The notes under the pieces: generated by a model
The model's input: the letters and a program-made list of their open reading frames with translations, nothing else
Database searches by the model: none
What the model was told of the DNA's origin: nothing
Source of the DNA: Gnetum montanum
Taxonomy: Eukaryota > Streptophyta > Gnetopsida > Gnetales > Gnetaceae
NCBI GenBank assembly: GCA_015680685.1
Contig: MNCI01029550.1
Span: 850,367-914,366, forward strand
Direction of reading: 5' to 3'
Length of the DNA: 64,000 bases
Position numbers and translations under genes: made by a program
Shown here: piece after piece, positions 23,298 through 35,554 of the stretch
How positions within the stretch are numbered: the first letter of the stretch is position 1
How the letters are laid out: the number at the start of each line of letters is the position of its first letter

Positions 23298-24689
23298 ATC
23301 TTAGTATTCTTATATAGGTCATTAGTTCTGATGCTCCATTTTTTCCCAAAGTATTTAAACCCACTTATAGAAAGGTTTCAGCTAACGGTGAGATAATATG
23401 CCACTTCAATTCTAAGACAGACGTCATTGTAAATCTGGTCTACTTTGTATAATTTCTTCAATGCTGGAGAATAAAAAACATGAAGAATAGACATGCTTAG
23501 CAATTTATTGTTCATGATCATTATAATCAATACAACTTATTTTCATACATGTTACGTTGCATTTTTAACCAAGGTGATTGTGGTCTTTATAACAATGAAA
23601 TCCAAAAGAGCCAAAATAGGAGTTACCATCCACTCAGACTTATTCATAAATTAAGAAAATAAACTTTGTGACTGAACACTGAACAAAGAGACAGAGCAAA
23701 GACAAATTAAATGAGCCAGCATAAGAAGACAGAATACATAATGAGGCAGAGCGCGTGAATTTACAGTAACTGGGTTGCTGTCAATGAGAAAGAACAACCG
23801 TAGAATAGATCAAGAAATTCTCAGATTGGAGGATGAGTGGCAATGGACACAAATGGAATTTGCCAATTGCACTGGTAGAAGTAGGGAGAAACTGACCACG
23901 GAAGACCAATACACTTCTGTTAACAAATCCCACCTCTAATGGTAAATTTCATGTGAAACAAGAAGGCTTTTGAATATCTCCTCAAGCAATGTAGCAAATT
24001 AAAAATAGAATTTCAAAATAGTGTTTAGAACTTTGAATATTTTTCTCACCAAGAGGCTTAATCATTATATCTTTGATTTCACCAATACTAATATAAACTA
24101 AATCAACAAAAATGCATCTGAATCAATTCTCTACTATGCATCAAAAGAATCCGATTCGTGGAAGCGAGGAATCGAGGATTCGCGATTCTGAACGTGTTGG
24201 GTACATGTGCCTCAAAAAAAAGTGGGGACGGGTTCGTAGCCGGGGACGTGATAGAGAAAATTTAAATATATTAATTTAAAAAAAAATTAAATCTCATATA
24301 TCATATAAAAAACGTTGTAGAATATAAAACAAGTACAATGTAAATTCAAAATATTGTTAATGCTTAAAAATTGCATAAAAGATTGCAATGAAACATTAAG
24401 TATTGAGTCTCATGTGTATTATAAAATATTTTAGCATTATCATATACATATATATATGATAATGTTACAAAATTATCTCTCTTTAAATCACAAAAGAGTT
24501 TCTTGCCAAAGCTTAGAAATTGTCACATTGTTCAAATTCTAATTTTAGCCTATATTTTCTCCTTGCTCTATTTTAAAAAGTAAATTTGTAAAATCTGCTT
24601 CATTTTGTTCTATGTCATTAATATCATTTGCATGGTAATCATCTTCATCAAGGATTGAATCATCAATATTAAGATTCATTGCTCCAGGA
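23298..24689. other. Non-coding DNA downstream of the ALDH remnant
   Basis: No gene is seen. 24140-24250 is unusually GC-rich (tcgaggattcgcgattc, gggacgggttcgtagccgg) and marks the left end of the segment bounded by the 41-bp direct repeats. Confidence 0.4.
24093..24133 (+). repeat. 41-bp direct repeat, left copy
   Basis: Identical over 41 bases to 27235-27275 (starts ataaactaaatcaac, ends tcaattctcta). Together they bracket a 3.1-kb segment containing the hAT remnant and an unidentified ORF. The right copy sits two bases after a single N, so the duplication may be an assembly overlap. Confidence 0.9.
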
Positions 24690-25660
24690 ATATTAACTAT
24701 GTCAGTAGATTAACATCCCAACAAAGAGTAGGTGATTGCCTATATTTTATTTCCTTTCTTTCTTCCAATCTAATCATGCTACGAAGAGATACTAATTTTT
24801 CAACTCTTTTTGGAGTTAGACTCTTTTTTTTGACCAATTTCTTTTAGAAAAAGATGGAACCTACGTAAATGATAAAAACAAGAATAAATTTTTGCATTGT
24901 TAAAAAATTCATTTTATAAATTATTCAAAATTTCATCAATAAACAAACTCATTTGAAGCTTAAGACCTAATAGCCTATTAATCATGGTGTTTAAAAAATG
25001 CATGATATATAAAACATCACTATTTCAAATTTTCAAATAACATTTCATAAATTAATTAAGAAAATTAATACGTATTAATATTTGTTATATGTTTAATAAA
25101 AAAATTGATCTAAGAAAGAAACTTCACTTCTAAAGAAATCAAATCTAGGAGTATCTCCACCATGCAAACACCCCATCTAGCTGGATCTTCTTTAGCTATT
25201 CCATCCATATCAAGTATAGCATCTTCACATTTAAATGCTTTTGTATGTCCTTTAATAAATTAAAGCCATTCCTTTCTAATTAAGCTAACCTTACAAGGTG
25301 AATGTAATCGTTTAACATATTCTAAAAAACCTATTCTTACATCAAAATCATCACAAGGCCTTGTTGGATTTTTATCTCTATGTTTTGAAAAATACCATTT
25401 AATATTTAACGCATATGCAGCCATATGCAATGGGGTATTTGTAACATTCCATTTTTTTAGAATCAATGAAGTAACTGAGCATTATAAAAATCAAAAGAGC
25501 TATCAATTTCTATAACATATTTTCATAAATTACATAAATTTCTCCTATGCAGGTGTATCTTTATCAACATAAAGGATGAAATCAACAATAGGTTGTGCCA
25601 TTAGGAAAAATATTGCTACATTTTCATGGAAAACTAATACCAAGCATATAAGCCAATAAA
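24690..25660 (-). pseudogene. hAT-type transposase remnant
   Basis: On the minus strand, broken frames give QPIVDFILYVDKDTPA (about 25550-25600) and then NVTNTPLHMAAYALNIKWY (about 25390-25450), matching the PLH.AAY.LNP block of plant hAT transposases. A later TPKRVEKLVSLRSMIRLEER (about 24745-24810) matches the NRL.PKR.EKLV C-terminal dimerisation part. Stops and frameshifts are present, so it is inactive. One 68-residue frame (25260-25466) stays open. No terminal repeats were fixed. Confidence 0.65.
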
Positions 25661-26797
25661 GTTTATCAGAGATTTTTCCGCCAGGAATCCCTTCCCCACC
25701 ACCATTTTCACAGAGCTCTATCTCCTTCTACGCTATTAATAATGCTCTCGGCAAGTTCATGACACGTTTTGGACTTATGGGCTCGCTTTATAAAGTTGGG
25801 ATAGCAGGAGATTCAAAGGCAGGTCTTTGGAGTTTTCGAATTTGTTGTTGTGGGTTGAGTTCATGCCTCTTGCATGTTTGATTGCAGATGTTGTCTAGGG
25901 CTTCCTAAAAAGATTTGGGAAGGATATGGTGCTGAAATTTTGTTTGAACTTTGAACAAATGTATGCTTCTTGCACTTGCAGAGGGAGAGAGGCCTGTATG
26001 CTGACTATTCTGTATGCACTTGCAGAGGGAGAGAGGCCTGAATGCAGTTTTGTAACCAACTAATTCCCTTCCCTCACAGGTTGTGCATTAATGACTAGCT
26101 AGAATGACGGCCACAGATTGTGCATTTATGACTGGCCGGAATCAGGGCCGTTACCTGAAACTAGAGACGCAACATGAGATGGTGGCCATGGCTCATGAAT
26201 AAAAATACGAAACCAATCCACTAAATAAAAATCTTTTCTCTAAAATCATTTGAATAAACTAAAACGAAAAGTAAAGATAAGGTAAATCTAAGCAAAATAG
26301 GCAACTCAATTGATACGAAAATCCACTAAAATCCACTACTAAAGATCAGACAGGAACATGTTCTCACGCAAACTAGAAGAGCAAAACGGAAGGGGAAGAA
26401 AAGTGGATTTCGTGCTCACGAATCACGATAGAGATGGAGAGAAATCTTTACAGCAACGAGGGAGAGAAGCGGAAAATAACAAGTGAGAACCAAGAGGGAA
26501 CGTTCAGCGGAAAAATTGTGCACTAAGATTACAAAGGTAAAGCATGTAGCGCTCGCATTTAAAAAACGGAAGAAATATCATCCAAATTTTTTAAGAACAA
26601 AAACCAGAATTAAGGATCGAAGAGAACCGCTGGCAATGGGTGCTTACGCAGGCTCGGCAAACCCGTCCAGATTCCGCTAGAAGGAAATGATCGATTTTCT
26701 GAAAAATATAGAATGATAAAAAATATAGAAACTGAAAAATATAGAATAATAAAGTATAGAATGATAGATGTGCAGCGCATTCTGTAAAGGTAACAAC
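25661..26797. other. Non-coding segment with short direct repeat
   Basis: A phrase cacttgcagagggagagagg (about 25974 and 26019, extended by cct) occurs twice in tandem. The part from 26340 to 26690 is GC-richer and CpG-containing, unlike the surrounding decayed repeats, and may be a leader or promoter of the minus-strand ORF at 26798-27106 or of the transposon. An open plus-strand frame at 26483-26680 is not recognisable. Confidence 0.3.
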
Positions 26798-27106
26798 TCA
26801 TTCTCTAAGCATCAACAGATAAATCCGATAAGGCAAGTCTCCTACCCAGTCACCCAAATCAGACTGGGCAGACGAGACCCCTGCATCAAAAAAATTGTTC
26901 ATCGTTTCTTCGTCATTGCCTGCAAATGAAAAGCTGAAAATGAAGTTTGTAATAGGAAATGCATTGTTCCACATACGTGGTTGCGCTCGTCCTAACTTTT
27001 GCCTGAGAAACAAAGCGTTTGGAAAATCTGCGGAAGCATTCAAATCCCTATCAATGGCGGAATAGGAGGAGCGTCTGTAAATAAAAGGTATTGGACGCGG
27101 ATGCAA
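26798..27106 (-). CDS. Unidentified ORF, possibly two exons
   Basis: Open for 102 codons from an ATG at 27106 on the minus strand. The second half (GNDEETMNNFFDAGVSSAQS, then DLGDWVGDLPYRIYLLMLRE and stop) is preceded by a good acceptor (tttcatttgcag, about 26919-26930). The true structure may therefore be a short terminal exon rather than one ORF. Composition is more gene-like than the neighbours. No family was recognised. It lies between the direct repeats with the hAT remnant and could be a captured host fragment. Confidence 0.3.
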   Translation of the reverse strand: MHPRPIPFIYRRSSYSAIDRDLNASADFPNALFLRQKLGRAQPRMWNNAFPITNFIFSFSFAGNDEETMNNFFDAGVSSAQSDLGDWVGDLPYRIYLLMLRE

Positions 27107-27234
27107 TTTGCAGAATACGGGTAAGATTAGGTAAGATTTTAATCGACAATGAATGGTCTCGTTGAGAGTTGAAAAATCGAACGAAAAATTATAATTTACG
27201 TACCCAATGCGGATTTTACACGCTTTTGTACGNA

Positions 27235-27275
27235 ATAAACTAAATCAACAAAAATGCATCTGAATCAATTCTCTA
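27235..27275 (+). repeat. 41-bp direct repeat, right copy
   Basis: Exact copy of 24093-24133, two bases after the single N at 27233. Sequence diverges immediately after both copies. Confidence 0.9.
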
Positions 27276-27289
27276 TCATATGGACCTAT

Positions 27290-28200
27290 AAGCCGAAATG
27301 CTTTGTCCTATCATAATGCACCTCATTTTAAACTATTTTAATTATGATTTGCTTAATAATATATATTGATATTCTTTCTTTGAATGGTAAGTCAATGATA
27401 TCAATAAGCTTTCTTTTAAGTAAATTATTTCTTTGTTAACTTCTAACACAACTATATACTCTACCTTAGCTAAAGAAGTAGTTGCTTTTTTTTTTTAAAA
27501 AAAATATACTTCCATGTAATAAGTGAAGCTCCTAAAAATTGAAGCAATCTTGATGTAGAATGAGATACAACTGCATCTTTGGCACTATCAAAGTCTAAAT
27601 ATGCATTTATTTGAAATCTTTTATTTCTTTTATAAATAAGCCCTAAGTTTTTAGTGTTAATTTATAAATAGGCCCTAAGTTTTTAGTGTTATTTTAGTAT
27701 TTAAATGCACGTTATATTTGAATAGCTTTCATGTATTGTTTGCATATACTTGAATAAAAAAAAACACTTACTACATATTTTATATTAGGTCCAGTAATAG
27801 AAAAATATATAAATAAGACTACCAACTAAACTTGTGTCCTTTGTCATATCAACAAGTTTAGTATCATAATTCTAACTTAAATTTTGTTTTAAGATATAGA
27901 ATGATATCAAGATGAGCATCTACCATGTTTAATCTTTGAAGAAGACTCTTGACATATTTTCTTTAAGTAAGACAAATTCTTTTATCACTTTGTAATATTT
28001 TCATACCAAGGAAAAACTTGATAAAACTAAGATAAAAAATTTGAAAACTTGAGCTCAAATTCTTTATAAATGATCTCTTTTCATTTTTTTCCATTGCATA
28101 TAATTAACATGCTATTATAAAAATTGTAACATGAGTTATCTTATCTTCATTTTTCTTAGAAAAGGTTGTAGCAATAGTGTTTTAATAGTCGCATAACTTA
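27290..28200 (-). pseudogene. Ty1/copia RT end and RNase H remnant
   Basis: Minus-strand translation gives YVKSLLQRLNMVDAHLD (about 27890-27945), which matches the conserved kYv..lL.rF.M end of copia RT. Then come SHSTSRLLQFLGASLITWK (about 27500-27570) and LAKVEYIVV (about 27450-27475), which match the RNase H block with LG.SLITWKSKKQ and STAEAEYIA. Catalytic glutamate context is changed (AKVEY). Frameshifted throughout. Confidence 0.65.
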
Positions 28201-28539
28201 AATACTATGGATTTTATATATGTTAATAAATTTTTGATGATAAGTGGTGAGTATGCCTAACCCCAACTATGCAATTTACAATAGTCATGGTACATTGTGC
28301 TATAATCCATAGATGGGAAAAGTTAACATCTAGCATACTTATGTTAGATTGCAATTTGTTGTCTTTCTAGTTACACTCTTAGTAGTCTCAAAGTTATATA
28401 GTTATGTATAACCAAAATTTATGATAATGATATTATGTCAGTCATGATTACTAATTATAAAAAATCTACTAAAAATAGAAATTTTCTAAAAATACTAAAT
28501 CAACTAAAAATAGAAATAAATTCTAATCTAACCTAAGGT

Positions 28540-29100
28540 GATAAGCATATACTCCATCAACCTTTTAGCACATTCCTAGATTTATAAATTAACTATTAGG
28601 CAACCAAGTTAACCAACTACTAGAAGAGTTAAGATAGCTAATTGTTAGTTAATTCTTAGTTAATACTCAAGGTCTAGATACGTTCATTCCACTATTGCCA
28701 AAGTGATGGAAAATATGAATAACAACAACATATAAAATTAAACATTTCATTGCATTAAATTGAAGTGCAAGAACGTAAATCTACTCTAAGTCGAAGTGTT
28801 GCAATGTAAAGAACTTAATCTCAATCTTTGTATTTGTCCTTGGGTACATTTAGGAATAACCACTCAAATAAAGACTCTATATAACTAATTCAGACATATG
28901 TTGCAGGCACTTACTAATTGATACAAGTCATGAAAATAAACTTAAAGATTTCTTCTACTATGAATTACAAACTAACAATTTTTATTATTGTGGCTCAAAT
29001 ATAAATAGGTAAGATTTTGGAACTACATCAATGCATTTATGTTAGTGCATCCCAATGTGTCAATGTAGATGTGTATATGTTAACACATCTCTAATAAAAA
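28540..29100 (-). repeat. LTR fragment related to elements A and B
   Basis: 28765-28815 (tctaagtcgaagtgttgcaa) aligns with 61880-61900 in the element A LTR. The neighbouring caatctttgtatt, ctcaaataaagac and gcaggcacttact phrases keep the same order. The TATA box on the minus strand is cctatttatatttgag (about 28994-29009). In place of the GATATC words it carries TGCATT/TTAATGCATC-type words. Ends not fixed. Confidence 0.55.
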
Positions 29101-29149
29101 AGGATTTTTCAATGCTATCATGTTGGATTATAGGATGAAAATTTTTGGC

Positions 29150-29490
29150 TAAACATTTCGATCAAAATTCTATGTTTTTGTCAACCATGAGTCATGGTTT
29201 AGCTATAAATAGAGATTAAGATTTTTTGAGGATACCAAATGCTCACCATGAGTCATAGTTACTATTCCATGACTTCCTCACAAGTCATCGTAAATTTACC
29301 TTATTTTAATATTCACCACGGGTGAGCACGAGTTGTGATCAATGCATTGCAAGATCACTATGAGTTATGGTGAAATTATCTTGAGTTCTAAACCATGAAG
29401 TGACTACATGTCATGGTTAATAATTTTATATCAACCACAAGGCAACCATGAATTAACCTCAAGTCATGGAAATTTACCATGAGCATAACA
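29150..29490. repeat. CATGAGTCATGG-word repeat, second copy
   Basis: Same vocabulary as 14890-15260: accatgagtcatggt, caccatgagtcat, ctatgagttatggtg, caagtcatgg, with many inverted pairs. It includes a TATA-like gctataaatagag (29198-29210), so it is probably U3 plus core promoter of another LTR family. Confidence 0.45.
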
Positions 29491-29499
29491 CAAATCAAA

Positions 29500-30320
29500 G
29501 GTAACTGTAGTAGTAGCTCAAGCTAAACATAAGGCCTTGGATAGCTTTTATGAGAAATTAGGAACAAAGAAAGGAGAAAAATCTGTTTATAAGTTGGCAA
29601 AAATAAAAAACAAGAAATGTAAAGACATTAAGCATATCAAATGCATCAAGGAAGCAGATAAAAGAATTTTGGTAAAAGAGAATGGAATTTTGGATAGGTG
29701 GCAAATTTATTTTTAAAAATTATTAAATGAAGAATTCCCAAGAGAAGACATCCAAGCAAAAGAACCAAATTTTTATTTTGTTAATAAACATTCCTTCTCT
29801 AAAGTGAAGATAGCCTTGTCAAAGATGAAAAATGGAAAAGTTGCTAGAAAAAATAACATTTCTATAGAAGCTTAGAAAGCATTTGGAGACATAGGAGTTT
29901 CTTGGTTGATACAATTATTTAACAAAATTTTGAAGGATATAGAAATGTTTAAAAATTGGAGAAAAAGCTTTGTTACTCCCATTTACAAAAATAAAGCAGA
30001 TGTACAAGATTGTGCAAACTATAGAGAGATCAAGCTAATGAGACATATTATGAAGCTTTGGAAGAGAGTCATTAGCTAGCATCTGATGTTTGAAATTTTG
30101 GACTAAATGACCTTGATGTTGGAGACCCATAATAAATAGAAATTGAAGTACAATAATAGAAACACTGGATCAAATGCTGAGCTTGTCAAGTCTAGATGAT
30201 AGATCAATTTTTTGAAAAGATATGGAGATGATGACAATTGTGTAATGGTTATTGAAAAGGTTGACTTAAATTGATAAATTGGTGCTAAAAACTAGTTTGA
30301 TAATAATGGGTATTATTGAT
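29500..30320 (+). pseudogene. RTE-type LINE reverse transcriptase fragment
   Basis: A nearly open stretch reads YKLAKIKNKKCKDIKHIKCI, then KENGILDRWQIYF, FSKVKIALSKMKNGKVARKN, WRKSFVTPIYKNKADVQDC and NYREIKLMRHIMKLWKRVIS (about 29585-30080). These are signature phrases of plant RTE elements, usually ..IKCIKDEDG.VL...I..RW and NYRGIKLMSHTMKLWERVIE. Several stops interrupt it and it fades after about 30300. Orientation is opposite to the LINE immediately to its right. Confidence 0.75.
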
Positions 30321-30591
30321 GATATGTACATAAATTCTTTATGAAATATGAATAGTTAGAATAACAAGATAATTATTGGAGGAGATTTCTAACTAGTGCT
30401 TTATTGTAGAAAAATTAATCATTACAATCATGTATGACCTTACAATTTATAAGAAATGATTGGGGCCATACTTAGAAGATTTAAAAAGTCATTACCCTAG
30501 ATAAGAAATGGAAACTGGAAAGTAGAAATTTTTATAATGTCTAGAAAATCACAAAGGATTTGTTGGACAGTTACGATGTCTCAACATAATT

Positions 30592-33500
30592 TTAAAGAAA
30601 GTTGAAAACATCATTGATGTAATGCCCCAAGCAAATAAGGTTAATTTGAAAAAAATTAATCAAAAAATTATAATTAATAATATAATTCAACTGAATGTAA
30701 GCCAAAGATGGACAAAATAAAAAAATATGTTCTTCATCTTCTATGCCTTTTTTGCACAGTCTACAAATAGGCTCTTCTCTTGGTAAATTAATCCAACGAT
30801 CTATCTCAATAAGGAGATGATTAGAGCCTATTCTTGTGCTAGCAATTTTATTCCTCAAATGAATAGGAATAGCTAAGAATAGATGCTATTGATTACTAGA
30901 TAACAAACCTCCTCTAACAAAATGTAAATAAAAATGTTTTTTTCCTTAATATGTTCAAACCAACCTTTAGCCAAGACTTTTTCTTTTGTAGTTTTCAGAG
31001 AGAGCCTTTTGTTTAAAGGAAGATCCTCTATAGCAATATTCCATGATTGAAGCCATAATTTTCCTTGATGCAACCATCCATTTTCTTATGTAGCATTCAT
31101 TATCTCATTATCTCATTAGCATAATTAACTTCCTCCATGTGACTTAACCTTTGAGTATAAGTAATAAATTGACAAATGGCTTCAACTTCAAGAGGAAGAA
31201 AATTTGCTTCTAAAAGTAAGATATTATAAGAAGTCTACATTTTCACTTGAAATTTACATACAAGAAACTATTTTTGAACATGATCTAATTTTTTCTAATT
31301 ATATGTGGAAAGAGAAGATCCCCAAGTAACACAGCCACATACTAATACAAGTTGGACAAGGCTACAAAAAAGTTTCCTTCTGATCTCCAATGCCATAATT
31401 TGTTTCCTACTATAGTTGTTTCTTAGAGTAAATAGAGCTTGCATGCCACTTGAAACCCTTTGAGCAATAAGGGTATTCCAACTATAATTACTGACAAATT
31501 CAACTTTGAAATATTTCTAAGATTCACATATATCAGGCCTTTTTTCTTGAAGGAAAAATTATAATTTCTATATCTAGTATCACAAACTAGAATGTTAGTC
31601 TTATCAATGTTAAATTTTATACCAACATGGTTGCAGTAATCATGGAGAATTTGAAACATATAATTTAATCTTGTACTTGATTTTGCAATCAAGGCCACAT
31701 CATCTACAAAGAGAAGCATGTTTACAAATAATCCATTCACTCACATACATGATTAGAGGCATATTTTGTCTATTCCTCTAATTCAACTATAAATATGTCA
31801 AAAAGGGTAGGGGATAAAGGACAACCTTGTTTAACTCCCACTGAGCTATTGATAAGTGTTTTGTCTCTAGTAAGATTAACTTCAATAAGAATGTTAATCA
31901 TCTCATAGATTATTTTAGCAGTAGAAAGGAGATCTCATGAAATTTTAATGGTATCCAATCTCTTCCAAAGTTTATCTTGAGCAACAGAATCATAAGCCTT
32001 GGAGAAATCAACAAAACAAATAAAAGTTGTATGGTTGGGCCTTTTTTCTTTCTCTACACAATAACACAAAGTTATTATATGGTCTACAGTAGAATGATTC
32101 CTCTTGAAGCCTGCTTGTGATTGAGCATGAAGATCTTGCATTTTTTCCCATGAAGTAAATTTATTCTTCAAAATAGTACCCAAAAGCTTAGTAAAAACTA
32201 AATTGATTGCAATCAACTGGTAATTACTAAGATATATCCTATCTTCTTTTTTGAAAAGCAAGACTCCTTGACTAAAATATCAAGAGTGATCCAAACCATG
32301 TTGAAGCCCTTTATTAAGACAACTATAAGCTGCTTTCCATACCAACGGACCACCCCATTTAAGAAGCTTTGCATATAATCCATTAACATTAGCATCTTTC
32401 CCAGAAAATAATCTTTGAATTCCTAGAGAAACATAATCAAGGGATAACTCAAGAACACTAGAGTTATCTTGCATAGTCAGGGAAGCCTCTTGATTAAAAA
32501 GGTTAATGAAGAAAGTTTCAATAGTAGATAAGGAAAAATCTCAACCATGTTGTTTTCTATCTTGGAATAAATTCCAAAAGTTCTTTGGATTTGAGTGGAG
32601 CTTACAAATCATTCTATGCTACTCTTCTTTAATAAACTTTCTTTTATAAAAATGAATAAGCTTTCTATAATTATTTAGCATTAAAATGTCAAAATGTGAA
32701 GCTATAAAATCTTTACAAGTTGTCAAATAGTCCACATCAAACCAAGGTTTTCTACAACCAAGAATCTTCTTAATCTGTACCTAAACAATTGTAGACAAAA
32801 GAACATTAGTCAAATCTATCTCATTGTTGTTGTTGACCAACATATTAGCCACTCTTGTTTGAAAATCCTGATGAAAATCTTCTGTGAGATGACAAGTTCT
32901 ACATTTCTTGAAATGAATATGAAGAATTGAAGTAAGAATAGTGAATTTTAGGTAATGATGAGAAGATTTCAAAAGTCTTTCCCTTACTTGAAATTTTTTC
33001 ATGGCATCTATATTATCATAAATAGACAAGAGAAAAGTAATGTAATAGTTACTTTGGTGCCTAGTAAAAGTGAAATGAGAGGAGGAAGGAAATTTGTTGA
33101 TGCCACTAAGAATTAAAAAATCAAAGGAATGATCCCACTCTAAGAAATGAATACTCTCTAATTTGTACTATGGTCACCAGATGATATTTTGTGAACAAAA
33201 TAAAGCTCTTCACTAAAGTTTAATTGAGAATTCCAAACAAGCCTTTGAATATGACTTTTTCCAATACAAGTATTAAAATCCACATAAAGAAAAACTTTAC
33301 CAAGCTTGGATAATTCTACAACATCTTTTCCTAGGTACTAAGAAGGATGCTCTCATGAATGATTAGTAGAATTGTAGATAGAAGAATCCATTAGGGCAAA
33401 ATAACAAAAAGAAATACAAATAACCTCTAAAATTCCTTGAAATTGAATCCATAAATATTGTTTATTATCATCAACTTTTTTCACCTTAGTGAAATGATCG

Positions 33501-33701
33501 CTAGACTTCTTAATTAAATAAAAAATACCACTAGATGGTCTACCCCTCATCTTGGAATGCTTATTTCTAATACAAATGATATGAAAGCTTTGAATAGATA
33601 TAATAAAAAAATTTTCCTCTTCACAAGTTTCAATAAAAATAAACAAATCAAAATCACTAATGGAATGACTAGTATCTAAAGCAACAACTTTATCAGCCAA
33701 T
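30592..33701 (-). pseudogene. LINE ORF2: endonuclease, reverse transcriptase, C-terminal CCHC
   Basis: In minus-strand order: endonuclease (33701 to about 33050, with LDTSHSISDFDLFIFIET at its start and VDFN for GDFN), then a linker, then RT. RT has FKKEDRIYLSNY, QAGFKRNHSTVDHI and CFVDFSKAYDSV (32261-31935) and the catalytic FVDD (about 31710). The C-terminal module has CRLCKKGIEDEEHIFLFC (about 30710-30770). Stops and frameshifts separate the frames (33700-33353, 33029-32781, 32474-32280, 32261-31935, 31740-31423, 31073-30873, 30858-30592). The 5' part of the same element continues at 62208-63050 after removal of element A. The RT phrases look more like Jockey/CR1/I-type than the plant L1 form. 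Confidence 0.75.
33697..33701. repeat. Target-site duplication of element A, left
   Basis: CCAAT here and at 62208-62212 exactly flanks element A. Confidence 0.9.
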
Positions 33702-34110
33702 TAATGAGTAGCATGTGCCCCCATAGGTCCAACCATACAACTCACAAGTGTTCACACATGATTCAGTTGAATTCTATGGGTGGGACTAGTTGTGACATTT
33801 AGATAGTTATGCCTTGATCACAATTCATGTCTTCCCACTTGGACTAGTGGTAGCTTTGTCACATATGGTTTAGTCCAAAGTGAGGCATATGATAATTGAT
33901 GTTGTTCTAGCCTTATGCTACTCCTAACAATAATAGAAAAATTAATTATTTAATCTAATTAAAAATGGAAAGATAAAGTTTAGTCCAAATACTTGGCTAG
34001 AGCATACGTATTTATAGGTGAAAATAGACACTGCAATATCGAATATCTAACATCACAACATGTGATGCAATATTAGGGCCTAAGAAAAATGTGATTCATC
34101 ATACCAGCAC
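33702..34110 (-). repeat. Element A 3' LTR with internal deletion
   Basis: Aligns with both ends of 61352-62207. 33775-33990 matches 61425-61640 (gggtgggactagttgtgac, cttggactagtggtagctt, aattaattatttaatctaat). The sequence then jumps at about 33990 to the promoter-proximal part (agcatacgtatttataggtg and following, matching about 62090 onward). The missing block is about 450 bp of R/U5 side sequence. LTR ends are TA rather than TG/CA, a transition at each end. Confidence 0.8.
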
Positions 34111-35549
34111 AACTAAATGAAAACTTGTCCCCAAGTGAACAAAAGGAGGAACAAGTTCTTTACAAAATATTGGGAAGGTATGGGATTATTGACTAAGTAA
34201 CTACTAATTAACTCTAAGTTACACATTACAAAATTTTATTCGAGTGGATGCAGACAAAATGAAAAAGTGACAAAAAGATTGGACAGACATTGAAGATTAC
34301 AAAATTTGTAGAGGTCTTCAAAAAGCCACTGAAGATGATTCTACTTGTTGCCACTAGCAGTTGCAGACTTCCAACCTTGATTGTTATGTTGATGCTTCTC
34401 TAGTGATGTAAAATGTTCTTGAAGGATTAATTGAAATCTCTTTTCACCATCCCATGGATTAAGCAATGATGTGATGTTTGAGCCATTATCCTATATGTGC
34501 TACAATTTTTCTATAGGCATATCCTCCATTGTCCCTCTCTTGGCATTATTTTTGTGCCTAGCAAAAGAATGTCTTCCTTAGGCATCCCTTTTAGCATCAT
34601 CTGCAATCACCAAAGGATCCAAATTAGCTTTGGTAAGTTTTCCTTAATAATTAATCCTTTTGAATCCCTTAGTTTACATTTAAGCACAAGGTGATGACAG
34701 CGTACTATGCCCAAGGCTATGTAATAAATAAATTCATCAAGTTGTTCACATTATTTTGATCAATTATTATTAGTTACCATGATGCTTGAAAATATGATGT
34801 TAGAAAAAAAATTTCAAAGTAGACAACCCTAGACCCCATGACTAATAAGTGTAACTCTAAAAGTGCATAAGTTTTTAAATAATTAAAACCAAGGGACTGA
34901 TGTAGAAGGTGAACAAGAAAGTTTTTGGAAGTTGAAGGATATTGAGATAGAGAAGTAGGAAAAATTAATTAAAATTGATGAGAAGTAGTCCCTAAAGCAT
35001 GCATAAATTTAGAGAAACCATCATTGATGTTTTGGAAGATGTGAAGTTTAGTTCAAAGTCATGATCAATAGAAGTTATGTGAGTCGGTCCTCCCCAAAGT
35101 AGGTTCTTGCCATAATGCCCTTGCATAACCATTTCTATAGATGTTTGTGGGCACCCAAGTAGTTAAATGTAGATCATGCCTTTATTCCAAATAATATAGA
35201 ACTACCTTGGTTGGGATGTTGCACTATACTACACAAAACAAAAAGGCTCATAATTATATGCAGTAGTGAGGTGAATAATAAAATGAGAAGGGATTACAAA
35301 GATGAGGATGTAAGATGCTTTACCATGTCCATAATAGGTTCTTGTGTCAAGTGTGATTAAAATTATTAGCATACATATTCTTCTAAGTTCAGACCAAGTC
35401 CATACCATGAACAATGACCTCACATTGATGTGTTTCTTCTTATAGGCCACCATGAGTCCACAACCACTACAAAGAAAAATCATCACTTCAGAAAATGAAG
35501 AAAAGAAAAGGAAGGAAGAGCCTTAGTTAGAGTGATTCCTTTAGGCATG
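34111..35549 (-). other. Element A interior, 3' non-coding part
   Basis: Read on the minus strand this continues 58102 directly after removal of element B. The segment 35440-35545 (gcatgcctaaaggaatcactctaacta on the minus strand) resembles 4790-4840 in the pol-bearing gypsy remnant. No coding frame is credible. Confidence 0.55.
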
Positions 35550-35554
35550 GGTAA
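35550..35554. repeat. Target-site duplication of element B, left
   Basis: GGTAA here and at 58097-58101 exactly flanks element B. Confidence 0.9.

Noticed and set aside
26483-26680. Plus-strand 65-residue ORF
   Set aside because: No ATG context or homology stands out; it may be untranslated sequence.
24195-27225. Terminal inverted repeats of the hAT-bearing segment
   Set aside because: Only a short weak match (gttgggtac against gtacccaat) was seen, too little to define transposon ends.
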